DNA from: Litorisediminicola beolgyonensis | GTDB taxonomy: Bacteria; Pseudomonadota; Alphaproteobacteria; Rhodobacterales; Rhodobacteraceae | Assembly: GCF_042679605.1 (NCBI RefSeq) | Contig: NZ_JBHTMU010000018.1 | Location: forward strand, 12,719 to 76,718 | DNA length: 64,000 bases | Direction: 5' to 3' | In this document: piece after piece, positions 33,877 to 43,612 of the stretch | Position numbering within the stretch: position 1 is the first letter of the stretch | Layout of the letters: every line of letters starts with the position of its first letter | The notes under the pieces: model-generated | Told to the model about the DNA's origin: nothing | Database searches by the model: none | The model's input: only the letters and a program-made list of their open reading frames with translations | Translations under genes and position numbers: made by a program

Positions 33877-34985
33877 GCCCGAAGCCTCCAACGGGGCCGC
33901 CAGGTCAGGATCGCCGACTTCCGCGACAGGATCGGGCGTTCGACGAGATGCCAGGAGAGCGCCGCGCAGAGCGCCGTCGGCCCCAGCCACAGGACAAAGA
34001 GCGCGGGCCAGCCCAGCCCTCCGCCGGTCAGCGCGATGACCGCCTGGAGGATCGCGAAGTGGTAAAGGAAGATGCCGTAGGAATAGTCCGCCCCCGCGAC
34101 CACCCAGCCGCGCGCCGGATTGCAGGTGCCGAGCGCGACGGCCAGGTAGCTCGCCGGGAGGCAGCCGAGGATCCGGCCACCGGGGCACCACGCGAAGATG
34201 GCGAGGGTCGCGACGCCTGCCGCGAGGATTGCCCATCGGCCCGCAGGCACCGCATGACGAAGCTGGTAGAGGCCGACGCCCAGAAGGAAACTGACCACCA
34301 GCATCCAGCCCGCGACCGGCGCGCGGTAGTCCGGGAAGCGCCAGTCGGTGCGCGCTCCGATCCGCAGGAGCACCAGAGCAAAGACCAGCGCCGCGCCCCA
34401 GAAAAGCACGCGGGGGTCCCGCGCGGCACCGCAGAGCATGAGGAGCGCGAGCGCGATGTAGCAGTAAAGCTCGAAGGGCACGGTCCAGAGCTGGGCGTTG
34501 GCCTCGAAGGGGCGCGGGTTGGTCTCGAACACGCCGGGAAGCGTGATTGTGACATGGCCGGTGACGTTCACGAGATAACGGGCAAAGCCCGGATCGGAGA
34601 GATAGGCGTCGAACGGCAGAGTGGTGAAGAACGGCCCGAGAATGAGCGCGGTCAGCAAGACCTCGACCGCGAGCGCGGGATAGATGCGCAGCGCCCGCAG
34701 GCCGAGAAAGCGCCCAACGCTCGGCGTGCGCGCCATGCTGCCCGCCACGAGAAAACCCGAGAGCGCGAAGAACATCGGCAAGAGCGCCATCGCCGCCGAG
34801 CCCCAGAGCGGGTGGGCCCAGAGGCGCGCTTCGTCCGAAGGCGCGACCGAGGCGGTGAAGCTGTGGACAAGCACCACCGAGAGCGCCAGCCCCAGGCGCA
34901 GGTAGTCGAACCCGGCGGGCCGTCCCCCGGCTGCGTCGAGCGCCGCGCCAAGGCTCGGTTGCGTCTGTTCTGTGCTGGCCGTCAT
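33873..34985 (-). CDS. Acyltransferase family 3 membrane protein
   Basis: A 370-residue polytopic O-acyltransferase with the family signature GGRPAGFDYLRLGLALSVVLVHSF (about residues 20-43), FFALSGFLVAGS, RALRIYPALAVEVLL and WTVPFELYCYIALA (about residue 165). About ten membrane helices are seen. It begins the leftward run with the second acyltransferase and a GT4 gene, all overlapping. Divergent from the GT4 at 35107, with a palindrome in between. Confidence 0.88.
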   Translation of the reverse strand: MTASTEQTQPSLGAALDAAGGRPAGFDYLRLGLALSVVLVHSFTASVAPSDEARLWAHPLWGSAAMALLPMFFALSGFLVAGSMARTPSVGRFLGLRALRIYPALAVEVLLTALILGPFFTTLPFDAYLSDPGFARYLVNVTGHVTITLPGVFETNPRPFEANAQLWTVPFELYCYIALALLMLCGAARDPRVLFWGAALVFALVLLRIGARTDWRFPDYRAPVAGWMLVVSFLLGVGLYQLRHAVPAGRWAILAAGVATLAIFAWCPGGRILGCLPASYLAVALGTCNPARGWVVAGADYSYGIFLYHFAILQAVIALTGGGLGWPALFVLWLGPTALCAALSWHLVERPILSRKSAILTWRPRWRLRA

Positions 34986-35042
34986 CCGCGGGTCTCCCGG
35001 TCAGGCCCCTCTCCGTCCCGCCTCCGTTCAACCCTGAAAAGA

Positions 35043-35057
35043 CTAATAAAATATTAG
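35043..35057. promoter_or_regulatory. AT-rich palindrome in divergent intergenic region
   Basis: CTAATA-AAA-TATTAG, a perfect 6-bp inverted repeat around three bases, in the 121-bp gap between the leftward acyltransferase and the rightward GT4 gene. It could be an operator for a regulator of these EPS genes. It does not fit the CtrA pattern. Confidence 0.35.
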
Positions 35058-35106
35058 CGATTGCGCCGCAGACTGATGTGGCAGGTCCTTGGGGCGGGAG
35101 GCGCCG

Positions 35107-36168
35107 ATGATGGAGATGGTGGTGAACGGCCGGTTCCTGTGCCGCCCGACACTGGGCGTCGACCGGGTGGCGCGGGAGCTTGTCGCAGCTCTTCTGGCGC
35201 GCCGCGATGCGCCGGCGCTGAGGGCGCTGCACCCGGAGGCCGAGGCGTGGGACGTGCCCGCCGCTCTCTCCGCGACGGCGGTGCCTGGTCCGGGATCGGG
35301 CGCGCTCTGGGAACAGGCCGCGCTGGCCCGGGCGACCGAGGGGCGCTGGTGTCTCAGTCTCTGCAATACCGGGCCTTTGGCGCTGCGTCGGCAGGTCGTG
35401 ATGCTGCACGACGCGCAAGCCTGGGACGCCGCCGAGAGCTACCGACCGGCGTTCCGGCGCTGGTATCGCTGGCTGCAGCCGCGTCTCGCGCGCCGGGCCG
35501 CTTTGGTCCTGACGGTCTCGCAGCATTCCCGCGCGCGGCTCGAACGGCACGGCGTGGTGCCCGAGGGGCACGCGCAGGTGATCCCGAACGGGGCCGATCA
35601 CATTCTGAGGACCGACGCCGATCCGCGTATCCTCGAACGGCATGATCTGCAGAGACGCGGGTTCTTCCTGACGCTCGGCGCACAGGCGCGCCACAAGAAC
35701 CTCGCGCTCGCGATCGACGCGCATCGGCTCAGTCCCGAGCGTCTGCCTCTGGTCATTGCAGGTGGCGGAGGCAGCGTCTTTGCCGGGCACGAGACCCCAG
35801 ACCCGCCGGGCGTGCTGCGCATCGGCCGGGTCAGCGACGCGGAGTTGCGGGCGCTTTACGAACACGCGGCGGGTTTTCTTATGCCTTCGCGGACCGAAGG
35901 CTTCGGTCTGCCCGCGCTCGAGGCGATGCTCTGCGGCTGCCCGGTCCTGGCCTCGACCGGAGGCGCATTGCCCGAGACCTGCGGCGAGGCCGCCGTGCTC
36001 CTAGATCCCGACGCGCCGGAGGCCTGGAGCCGCAAGATGACGCGGCTCCTGCGCGCGCCCTCGCATGCCGCCGCGTTGTCCGAGGCCGGGCGCGCGCATG
36101 CCCGACGATACACCTGGGCGGCGAGCGCCGAGCGTCTTGCCCGGCACCTCGCCGCCCTGCCCTCCTGA
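35107..36168 (+). CDS. Glycosyltransferase family 4
   Basis: A 353-residue GT-B transferase with VVNGRFLCRPTLGVDR, MLHDAQAWDAAESYRPAFRR, LTVSQHSRARL, IPNGADH, QARHKNLALAI and EGFGLPALEAMLCGCPVLAS (E-x7-E, about residue 266). The ATG at 35107 has GGGAGG five bases upstream. It is a paralogue of the GT4 at 31793-32905. It converges on the large SGNH-containing gene, with a nine-base gap. Confidence 0.87.
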   Translation: MMEMVVNGRFLCRPTLGVDRVARELVAALLARRDAPALRALHPEAEAWDVPAALSATAVPGPGSGALWEQAALARATEGRWCLSLCNTGPLALRRQVVMLHDAQAWDAAESYRPAFRRWYRWLQPRLARRAALVLTVSQHSRARLERHGVVPEGHAQVIPNGADHILRTDADPRILERHDLQRRGFFLTLGAQARHKNLALAIDAHRLSPERLPLVIAGGGGSVFAGHETPDPPGVLRIGRVSDAELRALYEHAAGFLMPSRTEGFGLPALEAMLCGCPVLASTGGALPETCGEAAVLLDPDAPEAWSRKMTRLLRAPSHAAALSEAGRAHARRYTWAASAERLARHLAALPS

Positions 36169-36177
36169 CCGCTGCGG

Positions 36178-39100
36178 TCAGCCCGCCGCGGCGAAGCCCG
36201 CGGGCGGCGCATAGGCCAGCCGCTCGGCGCTGGCGTGAAGCCGCGCCTCCGCGCCCGCGAGCTTCTGGAGCTGCACGTAAGGGTAGAGCCCTCCGCTCAG
36301 ACCCGAGATGTCGAGCCCGCCCGTTCCGCTCGCCGGATCGGCAGCGCCATCGGCGTTCCAGAGACCGGTGTCGTTGCGGCGCATCCACATGAGGCCCGCA
36401 TCCGCATCGACGGCGATCTGCACCCGGTCGCCATCCCCGATCAGGTTACCGCTGCCGGTGCCCCGGCTGCCGCCGGTCCAGATCAGCAGCGTGCCGATCC
36501 AGTAGGCGCGACCCGTGCCATTGGCGCCGCCGGAGATGTAGTTGACCGCATCGGTGGACAGACCGACCGCGTTCACCCCCGAGACCGCCTCGATCTCGAC
36601 ATAGACCTTGCCGGTGAGCGGCTCGGCCCCGCGGGTGTGGCGCGCGCCGCTGATCCCGGCGGTCGCGGTCACGGTCCGATCCTGATCGGAATAGGCGAAA
36701 TCCTCGGGCGCGGGGCTGTTGATCGCGCTCTCCCAGGCGATGACCGCGGCGCTGGCTCCGGTCACCGGAGCGGTCTCGTCCGAGCGGACGGGCGCGCTGT
36801 CGCCGCCTGCGTTCGAGGCGATGACCTCGACCGACAGGGTCTGGCCGATATCGCCGCTCGCCACGGTGTAGCTCTGCGCGGTCGCACCCGGGATCTCGAA
36901 GCCGGAGCTCAGCCACTGATAGGCGAAACTCGTGGGCGCGTTGCTCCAGCTGCCCGGATCGGCGGTGAGCGTGTCGCCGACGGCGGGCGCGGTCCCGTCG
37001 AGGGTCGGGGCCGACAGCATCGCCGGGACCGCCGCCTGCGTCACGGTCAGATCGAAGGCCGGAAGCACCGCCGCCGCCCCCGCCTGGTCCGAGACCTGGA
37101 GCGCGAGACCGGTGAAGACACCCGCCTCGGTCGCGCCCCCCGAGATCGCGCCGCTCGCGGGATCGAGGCTCAACCCGTCGGGCAACGTGCCGCCGATCAG
37201 CGCGAAGGCGTAGGGCGGCTGGCCGCCCGCGACCAGGGGCGTGAAGCTGTAGGCCGCGCCGAGCTCGACCGAGGTCGCAGGCGTGCCCGAGATCGCCAGC
37301 GCGCCCGCGACATTCTCGACAAAGAGAAGATGCGCGCGGGTGATCCGGAACCGCGCGGTCGCACCCGCAACGACGCCGATTCGGATAATCGCGTTGCGGC
37401 TGGTCTCGGCCAGGGCGAGCGGCGCGTTCTGGGTCCGCATCCGCACGGGCGCGTCGGGCGTCCCGTAGCCCAGCCCGGAGGTGCCGCAGCCGGTGCCCTG
37501 GAACAGGAGCTCGACGCCGCCATAACCGGTCGAGGTCGGGTCGACCTCGATTTCAGCGAGAAGGTCGTGGATATCGCCCGCGAGCGCGTCGTAGCCCTGA
37601 GCGACGCCGTGCAGGAGCTGCAGCATTGTCCGGTCGGGCGCGTTTGCGATCTCGGCCACGAGCGCGCCGTCGGGGTCGCGCGAGAGCACCCAGTCGCCCG
37701 TGCCCACCGGGCGCGTCGCCACCCAGTCCGCGGGGCCGGTGCCGGTGACCCCGGCCGCGGTCGGCGCCACGGCGCCCGCAAAGGACGCGGCCCCGGGCGA
37801 GAGCAGGTTCGGCAAATCCCAGGCGGTTCCGGTCACGAGCGGCAGGAGCGCGTCGCGGACCTTGCGCGCGAGATAGGGCGCGCCCTCGGCGGCCGACGGG
37901 TGCGACTGGTCGAGCTTCATGGCCGAGGTGAAACTGTCGGGCGCATAGACCCCGGACGCATCGCGCGACCCGATATCGACCGCGAGGAACCCGGGATGCG
38001 CCGCGACCGCGTGGCTGACGCCGCCATAGGAGACGGTGCCGCCGGTCTCATAGGCATAGACCCAGTCGCGCAGCGCGTTCTTCTCGTCGATGGGGCCGAA
38101 GGACGGATCGTCGGGCAGGGTCGGGATCGCCACCACGACCGCGCCCGCCGCAAGGAGCCGCGAATAGATGTCGTCGAGATAGGCGATGATCTCGGGGAAG
38201 GTGTCGTCGACCAGCGACTGGTTGGCTCCGACCGGTCCCATCAGGACGACAGTCTCGCCGGGCACGACGAGGTCGATGACAGAGCTCAGACCCTCGGCGA
38301 TCTTGTAGGCGGGTTCTCCACCGGCGGCCTGCATGTAGCCCTGCGGCTTGCGGAAGAGATGGCCGATCTGACCCTCGATCAGGTCGCGCGCGCCGGGACG
38401 GTTGGCCAGAACGCTGTCGCCATCGACGATCAGGCGCGGGCTTGTCGCGGTGTGGGTGAGGGTGATCGGCGCGGCCTCGATCCTCAGATCGAACCCGGCT
38501 TCCGCAGCGCCGCCGGAGTTTTCGGCGCGTATGACGAGGTGGCGCGCCGAGGCGATCTCGGCACCGCCCGAAAGGAGGCCTGCGGAGGAAAGGGCGAGGC
38601 CCTCTGGCAGCGGGTCGGAGCCGGGCGCGAGCGCCAGTGTCAGACCCTCGCCGGTGAACCCGGCGGAGAGGTCGACCGACACCGGCGTCCCGGCGGTCAC
38701 GATGGTCTCGGCAAGACCCAAGGCCACCGGCGCGGGCCAGGTGACGCGCCCTCCGCCCGTCGCCTCGGTCGAGACCGGGCCGTCCTCGCCCTCGAGCGTC
38801 ACGACGGCGCCGATCTCGTGACCTTCATCGGCGGCGGTCAGGAGAAGCGTCCCGCCCGTCTCGCCCGCGATGGCCGCGCCGCTGCGGGTCCAGCGGATCG
38901 CCGGAAGGCTGCCTTCGGGCGCGTCCGAATCGAGGGTCAGCGTCGCGCCGACCTCGAAGCTGCCCGAGATCCGCGGTGCGATCACCAGCGCGGGATCGAC
39001 CGGCGCAAGGCTGGCGCGCAGGGTGATCCGGCCGCGCTGCACGAGGCGCTCGTCGCCGCCGTCGCGCAGCCAGATATTGTACTCGCAGCTGCGCCCCTCG

Positions 39101-39315
39101 GGCAGAAGCTCGAGCTCGTGATCCGCGACCGCCACAGTGTCGCCGCCCGTCACCTGCACGAGGGGGACAGCATGCAGATCCTCGCCCATCGTCACCACGA
39201 TCTCGGCTGCCGCGGGCCGGTCGGCGATGTCGAAGCGCAGCGCCTCCCCGGCGAAGAGGCGCAGATCGTGGTGACCCACGTCGAGGCCGAGCGTGACCGG
39301 GACGAGATGCGGCAT
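36178..39315 (-). CDS. Large modular protein with SGNH hydrolase, Ig-like and SPRY-like domains
   Basis: A 1045-residue protein with no evident signal peptide. Domains in order: an N-terminal beta-rich region (1-100); Ig-like repeats (about 104-285); an SGNH-type hydrolase domain (about 286-495) with a GDS block (IVDGDSVLA), a GAN block (GPVGANQS) and a DxxH block (LDQSHPS); an unassigned beta-rich region (about 495-690); further Ig-like domains (about 690-850, including QPPYAF and SFAYQWL); and a C-terminal SPRY/lectin-like domain (about 855-1045). The layout recalls phage tail-tip and surface adhesin proteins. It may deacylate or bind the EPS. Export would need a dedicated route. Confidence 0.65.
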   Translation of the reverse strand: MPHLVPVTLGLDVGHHDLRLFAGEALRFDIADRPAAAEIVVTMGEDLHAVPLVQVTGGDTVAVADHELELLPEGRSCEYNIWLRDGGDERLVQRGRITLRASLAPVDPALVIAPRISGSFEVGATLTLDSDAPEGSLPAIRWTRSGAAIAGETGGTLLLTAADEGHEIGAVVTLEGEDGPVSTEATGGGRVTWPAPVALGLAETIVTAGTPVSVDLSAGFTGEGLTLALAPGSDPLPEGLALSSAGLLSGGAEIASARHLVIRAENSGGAAEAGFDLRIEAAPITLTHTATSPRLIVDGDSVLANRPGARDLIEGQIGHLFRKPQGYMQAAGGEPAYKIAEGLSSVIDLVVPGETVVLMGPVGANQSLVDDTFPEIIAYLDDIYSRLLAAGAVVVAIPTLPDDPSFGPIDEKNALRDWVYAYETGGTVSYGGVSHAVAAHPGFLAVDIGSRDASGVYAPDSFTSAMKLDQSHPSAAEGAPYLARKVRDALLPLVTGTAWDLPNLLSPGAASFAGAVAPTAAGVTGTGPADWVATRPVGTGDWVLSRDPDGALVAEIANAPDRTMLQLLHGVAQGYDALAGDIHDLLAEIEVDPTSTGYGGVELLFQGTGCGTSGLGYGTPDAPVRMRTQNAPLALAETSRNAIIRIGVVAGATARFRITRAHLLFVENVAGALAISGTPATSVELGAAYSFTPLVAGGQPPYAFALIGGTLPDGLSLDPASGAISGGATEAGVFTGLALQVSDQAGAAAVLPAFDLTVTQAAVPAMLSAPTLDGTAPAVGDTLTADPGSWSNAPTSFAYQWLSSGFEIPGATAQSYTVASGDIGQTLSVEVIASNAGGDSAPVRSDETAPVTGASAAVIAWESAINSPAPEDFAYSDQDRTVTATAGISGARHTRGAEPLTGKVYVEIEAVSGVNAVGLSTDAVNYISGGANGTGRAYWIGTLLIWTGGSRGTGSGNLIGDGDRVQIAVDADAGLMWMRRNDTGLWNADGAADPASGTGGLDISGLSGGLYPYVQLQKLAGAEARLHASAERLAYAPPAGFAAAG

Positions 39316-39485
39316 GGCGATTCCCTTTCCTATGCGAGCGCCGGGAGTGTCGCCTCGCGCGGTAAAGGCTGCCTCACCGCTCCGCGCGCCGCTGGTGCAA
39401 CACCGGGCGGGGGTCTCCGCGGCGGACCGTTGACCCCGGGTCGGTGCTCGGCCGAGATGGCGGCGTTTGTCACAAGGTGTGCCCC

Positions 39486-41213
39486 GTGCCGATTACTGCG
39501 ACCTCACCCAGTCCCGTCCGGGTTTTCCTGATCACGGTCCTGATCTGTGCCAGCGGCTTCGTGGCCGCCGCGGTCCTCGGAGGCACGTTCGGCGCATCGC
39601 GGGCGATCTTTCTAACGATCGGATTTCCCGGAATGGTCGCGGGTCTGGCGATCATGGCGCTCGCGATGCCGCTCGGGCGCGCGGGTGTCTTCGATGGTCT
39701 CTCGCGGGCCCTCGACCGCGCTGGCGCGGGCCCGGCGATCTGGGGCCTGGCGCTCGCCAGCCTGATCGTCTCGATCCTCGGCACCCATCTGGTGTTCGGC
39801 GGCTTCGCTCTGTCGATGGATGAATTCATGCCCCGTCTGCAGGCGGAGATCTTCGCCTGGGGCCACCTGACCGCTACCCTTCCCGAGGAGTGGCACGGCA
39901 CTGCACGGGCCATGTTCCACGGCTTCGCCACCGTCGACCGCGAGACCGGGCAGGTCGCCAGCTCCTATCGCCCCGGCATGGCCATCCTGATCTGGCTCTT
40001 CGACCGTGCGGGCCTCGGTCTTTACGTCTCGGCGGTTCTGCAAGCCGGCTCGGTGCTGCTCGCCGCGCGTGTCGCGAGCCAGATGTTCCCCGATGCGCCG
40101 CGCGCGCCGCTGATGGCCGCACTCCTGGTCGCGACCTCGAGCCAGGCCCTGGCGATGTCGCTGACGAGCTACGCGATGACAGGGCATCTGTTCTTCAACC
40201 TGCTCTGGCTGCATCTCTTCTTCCGGGATCGTCTCTGGGCGCATGTGGCCGCCGCGCTGGTGGGCGTCGCGACCGCATCGCTGCACCAGGTCCATCCGCA
40301 TGTGTTCTTCGCCGCCCCGTTCTTCGTGCTGCTGCTGCGGCCGTTCCGACCCGGGCTCTTCCTGCTCTACGGCGCGATCTACCTGATCGGGCATCTCGCT
40401 GTGCTGTCCTGGGACCGGGTGCTGATCCAGCAGGCCGCCGAACAGGGCGCCGAGGACGCACGCTCGCTTCTGGACAATCTGGCCGGGATCGCGCGACTTC
40501 CGGCCCTCGCCGATTGGGCCTCGGTCTGGGTCAATATCGTCCGCTTCCTCGCCTGGCAGAGCCTCGCGGTGTTCCCGCTCCTGATCTGCGCGCGTGCGGC
40601 ACGGCCCCTCCCCCGCAACGCGACACTGCTAGTCGCCTCGATCCTGCTGACCCTGGCGCCGCATCCGTTTCTCATGCCCGACCAGGGGCATGGCTGGGGC
40701 TATCGCTACTTGCACGGGCAGATCGGATCGGTCGCGCTTCTGGCGGCGCTCGGCTGGGACCGGTTGCAGGCCTCGAAGAACCCTGTCCGAATGTCCCGCT
40801 TCGTCGTCGTCCTGCTGATCGCCACGCCGCTCCTGATCTGGCCGCTGAAAGCATGGCAGATCAACGGTTTCGTCGCACCGTTCCGGTCGGCAGCGGAGGC
40901 GGTGAAGGACATGGACGCGCGTGTCGTCATCGTCGACACTTACCGGATCTGGTTCGGCTCCGACATCGCACGCAACTCCGCCGTCGCCCCGACCGAGCCG
41001 ATTGCCCTGATGCTGCATTCTCTGGAGCCCGCTCAGATCGAGGCGCTGTGCGAGCGCTCCGATACCCGGTTCTTCACGACGGAGGATGCCGAGGCGCAGG
41101 GTCTTTCGACCCATTCCCTGGAGACATATCTCGAGACCTATCCGAAGGCCGCCGACACCGCGCTTCCGATTTTCGACGCGTTGCGGACATCCGGCTGCTT
41201 GACCACCGATTGA
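39486..41213 (+). CDS. Multi-pass membrane glycosyltransferase-like protein (GT-C candidate)
   Basis: A 575-residue polytopic protein with about ten to twelve hydrophobic segments and a soluble C-terminal tail. The first long periplasmic loop has acidic residues (LSMDEFMPRLQAEIFAWGH, about residue 110), as in GT-C transferases. These use polyprenyl-phosphate sugars as donors. GTG at 39486 is favoured because AAGGTG lies six bases upstream; the frame is open from 39444. It begins a rightward run of glycosylation genes up to 47555. No family could be assigned with certainty. Confidence 0.6.
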   Translation: MPITATSPSPVRVFLITVLICASGFVAAAVLGGTFGASRAIFLTIGFPGMVAGLAIMALAMPLGRAGVFDGLSRALDRAGAGPAIWGLALASLIVSILGTHLVFGGFALSMDEFMPRLQAEIFAWGHLTATLPEEWHGTARAMFHGFATVDRETGQVASSYRPGMAILIWLFDRAGLGLYVSAVLQAGSVLLAARVASQMFPDAPRAPLMAALLVATSSQALAMSLTSYAMTGHLFFNLLWLHLFFRDRLWAHVAAALVGVATASLHQVHPHVFFAAPFFVLLLRPFRPGLFLLYGAIYLIGHLAVLSWDRVLIQQAAEQGAEDARSLLDNLAGIARLPALADWASVWVNIVRFLAWQSLAVFPLLICARAARPLPRNATLLVASILLTLAPHPFLMPDQGHGWGYRYLHGQIGSVALLAALGWDRLQASKNPVRMSRFVVVLLIATPLLIWPLKAWQINGFVAPFRSAAEAVKDMDARVVIVDTYRIWFGSDIARNSAVAPTEPIALMLHSLEPAQIEALCERSDTRFFTTEDAEAQGLSTHSLETYLETYPKAADTALPIFDALRTSGCLTTD

Positions 41214-41306
41214 TCACTGATCGAAAACATTCCCCGCAACCGCCCCCTTACTGTCACAATTCCAGCGATGATGCGCAGGCACGAATGACCCGGGGGCAGG
41301 ATCAGA

Positions 41307-42530
41307 ATGAACGCCATGCAAGACATCGCCTCGACCGGCGTGAGTGAACGCGTCGCCATCGTGCTGCCCTGCCTCAACGAGGCGCGGACCATCGAGTGGT
41401 GCGTCAGGCGCGCGCACAAGGCGCTGGACGAGCTCGATCGCCGACACGGCCTGCCCGGTGAGGTCATCGTCGCCGACAATGGCTCGACCGATGGCAGCCG
41501 CGACCTGGCCGCCGCCGCGGGCGCGCGGGTCGTTCCCGTCGCCGAGCGCGGCTATGGCGCGGCGCTTCATGGCGGTTTCGCTGCCGCCGCCGAGGCGGGC
41601 GCCACCTATCTGGTGATGGGCGACAGCGACTGTTCCTACGATTTCCTCGAATCGGTCGAGATGATCGAAAAGCTCCGCGACGGTGCCGAGCTTTGCATGG
41701 GATCGCGCTTCAAGGGCGAGATCAAGCCGGGCGCGATGCCCTGGAAGAACCGCTATATCGGCAACCCGGTCCTGTCCGGCATCCTGCGGCTCCTGTTCCG
41801 GACCAAGATCAGCGACAGCCATTGCGGTCTGCGGGCCATCCGGACCGAGGCCTATGAGCGGCTGAACCTGTCCTCGACCGGCATGGAGTTCGCCTCCGAG
41901 ATGGTGCTGAAATCGGTCCTGCATGAGCTGACCATCGACGAGGTGCCGATCACGCTCTCGCCCGACGGGCGCGACCGGCCGCCGCATCTCAACCCCTGGC
42001 GGGACGGTCTGCGGCACCTGATCTACATGTTCTTGCTCTCGCCCAAGCACCTGTTCCTCTGGCCCGCCATCGTGATGAGCGTGTTCGGCCTTGCCGTCTT
42101 CGCTCTGCTTCTGACCGCCGGAGGATCGGAGCTGGCGCGGATCGGTCCGTTCCGCATCGGCGACCACTTCGCGGTCGCCGCCTCGGCGGCGCTGGTCGTG
42201 GGCGTGCAGACCGGCATCACCGGCATCTTCGCCACGCTCTATTCGGTCCAGCGCGGCTACCGGCGCCCCTCCTCGCGGGTGCTGTCGCTCCTGAAGCGCT
42301 CGCGGCTCGAATACTGGATCCTGGGCGGCACTGGGCTGACGCTGATCGGGCTGATCTGGGCGATCACGATCACCGCCAACTGGGTGGCGCAGGATTTCGG
42401 CCAGCTCGACCAGATCCGCAACCTGATCGCGGCGGCAACCCTGTCCGTCATCGGGCTGCAGGTGTTCTTCTCGGGCTTCCTCCTGTCGATCTTCGCGGGC
42501 AACCGCTCGTCGCATCTGAACGTGCTCTGA
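41307..42530 (+). CDS. GT2 polyprenyl-phosphate sugar transferase (DPMS/GtrB-like)
   Basis: A 407-residue protein. The N-terminal GT-A domain (about 1-245) has VAIVLPCLNEARTIEW, EVIVADNGSTDGS and the metal site VMGDSDCSYDF; the C-terminal part (about 250-400) carries about four membrane helices. This is the architecture of enzymes that load a sugar on polyprenyl phosphate (dolichol-phosphate mannose synthase/GtrB type). With a GtrA gene a few genes later it suggests a lipid-linked glycosylation system. Confidence 0.88.
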   Translation: MNAMQDIASTGVSERVAIVLPCLNEARTIEWCVRRAHKALDELDRRHGLPGEVIVADNGSTDGSRDLAAAAGARVVPVAERGYGAALHGGFAAAAEAGATYLVMGDSDCSYDFLESVEMIEKLRDGAELCMGSRFKGEIKPGAMPWKNRYIGNPVLSGILRLLFRTKISDSHCGLRAIRTEAYERLNLSSTGMEFASEMVLKSVLHELTIDEVPITLSPDGRDRPPHLNPWRDGLRHLIYMFLLSPKHLFLWPAIVMSVFGLAVFALLLTAGGSELARIGPFRIGDHFAVAASAALVVGVQTGITGIFATLYSVQRGYRRPSSRVLSLLKRSRLEYWILGGTGLTLIGLIWAITITANWVAQDFGQLDQIRNLIAAATLSVIGLQVFFSGFLLSIFAGNRSSHLNVL

Positions 42531-42537
42531 GCCGCCG

Positions 42538-43467
42538 ATGCCGTGGCTGAGCGTCCTCGTTCCCGTCTATAACGGCGCCGCGACCCTTGCGGAGAGCCTC
42601 GGCTCGCTCGTGGGTCAGGCCGAGGGCGTCGAGGTTCTCCTGGTCGACCAGGGGTCGAAGGATGACAGCCGTGCCATCGCCGAGAGCTTCGCGGACCGGC
42701 TCGACCTGACGATCATCGACGCGCCCGAAAACCGGAACTGGGTGCAGAACACCAATCTCGCGCTGTCCCGTGCGCAGGCGCCGCATGCCACGATGCTGCA
42801 TCAGGACGATCTCTGGAGACCGGGCCGCGCCGCCCTTCTCCGCCGGATGATCGACCGCGCGCCTGACGCCGCCCTCTATCTGCACGCCGCCGACTATATC
42901 GACGCGAACGGTCGCACCGTGGGACAATTCGCGCCGGGCTTCAGCGCGACGCCCCGCTCTCTGACCAGCGAGGACGCGCTGGCGCGGCTTCTCGTACAGA
43001 ACACCGTGGCGCTCCCCGCGGCGGCCTTTCCGACCGAGATCGCGCGCGAGGCGGGAGGTCTGGACCAGAGCCTCTGGTACACTGCCGACTGGGATTTCTG
43101 GCTGAAGCTCACGCGCCGCGGTCCGGTCCATTGGAGCCCCGAGCGGCGCGCCGCGTTCCGGCTGCATGGCGGCTCGCAAACCGTGACCGGCTCCCGCGAC
43201 CTGGACGATTTCGCCGCGCAGCTGGCCACGCCGCTCGAGCGCCACCTGACCGCCCTGCCCGCCCGTCTCCGCGCGCCTGTTCGCAAGCGCGCCGAGGCCT
43301 CGAACGCCCTCAATCTCTGGATGGCCGCGCGCTTCCACGGCACGCCGCGCCCCACCCGACCCTTGCTGGCGCAGTTAGCCGCGCTCGGCCCCACGAACTG
43401 GGGTCCGTTCTGGCGCGACGCCCGCGTCTTTCAGCGGGTCCTACCCCGTCTGCGGCTGAGGCGCTGA
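42538..43467 (+). CDS. Glycosyltransferase family 2
   Basis: A 309-residue GT-A transferase with WLSVLVPVYNGAATLAESL, VEVLLVDQGSKDDS, MLHQDDLWRPGR (metal site) and a catalytic-side WYTADWDFWLKLTRRG. The gene begins seven bases after the GtrB-like gene and belongs to the same rightward run. It may add a further sugar; donor unknown. A spacer of 145 bp follows, with short inverted repeats but no clear terminator. Confidence 0.88.
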   Translation: MPWLSVLVPVYNGAATLAESLGSLVGQAEGVEVLLVDQGSKDDSRAIAESFADRLDLTIIDAPENRNWVQNTNLALSRAQAPHATMLHQDDLWRPGRAALLRRMIDRAPDAALYLHAADYIDANGRTVGQFAPGFSATPRSLTSEDALARLLVQNTVALPAAAFPTEIAREAGGLDQSLWYTADWDFWLKLTRRGPVHWSPERRAAFRLHGGSQTVTGSRDLDDFAAQLATPLERHLTALPARLRAPVRKRAEASNALNLWMAARFHGTPRPTRPLLAQLAALGPTNWGPFWRDARVFQRVLPRLRLRR

Positions 43468-43612
43468 GCGGATACTGTTGTCGAGATGGAGACAATCGCG
43501 GGCAAATTCGACTTTTGCCACGAAAATGGCCAACAATCGGCCAAACACTCTCCGTATTGTCCGATAGCCAGAGATCACCCGTATTTCGCTTGTCAAAGAG
43601 TTCCAAGGCCCG

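Noticed and set aside
36235..39531. Very long rightward open frame (about 1098 codons) opposite the SGNH-containing gene
   Set aside because: It is rich in Arg, Gly and Asp in a pattern typical of antisense frames in high-GC DNA, has no domain, and the opposite strand has clear domain motifs.
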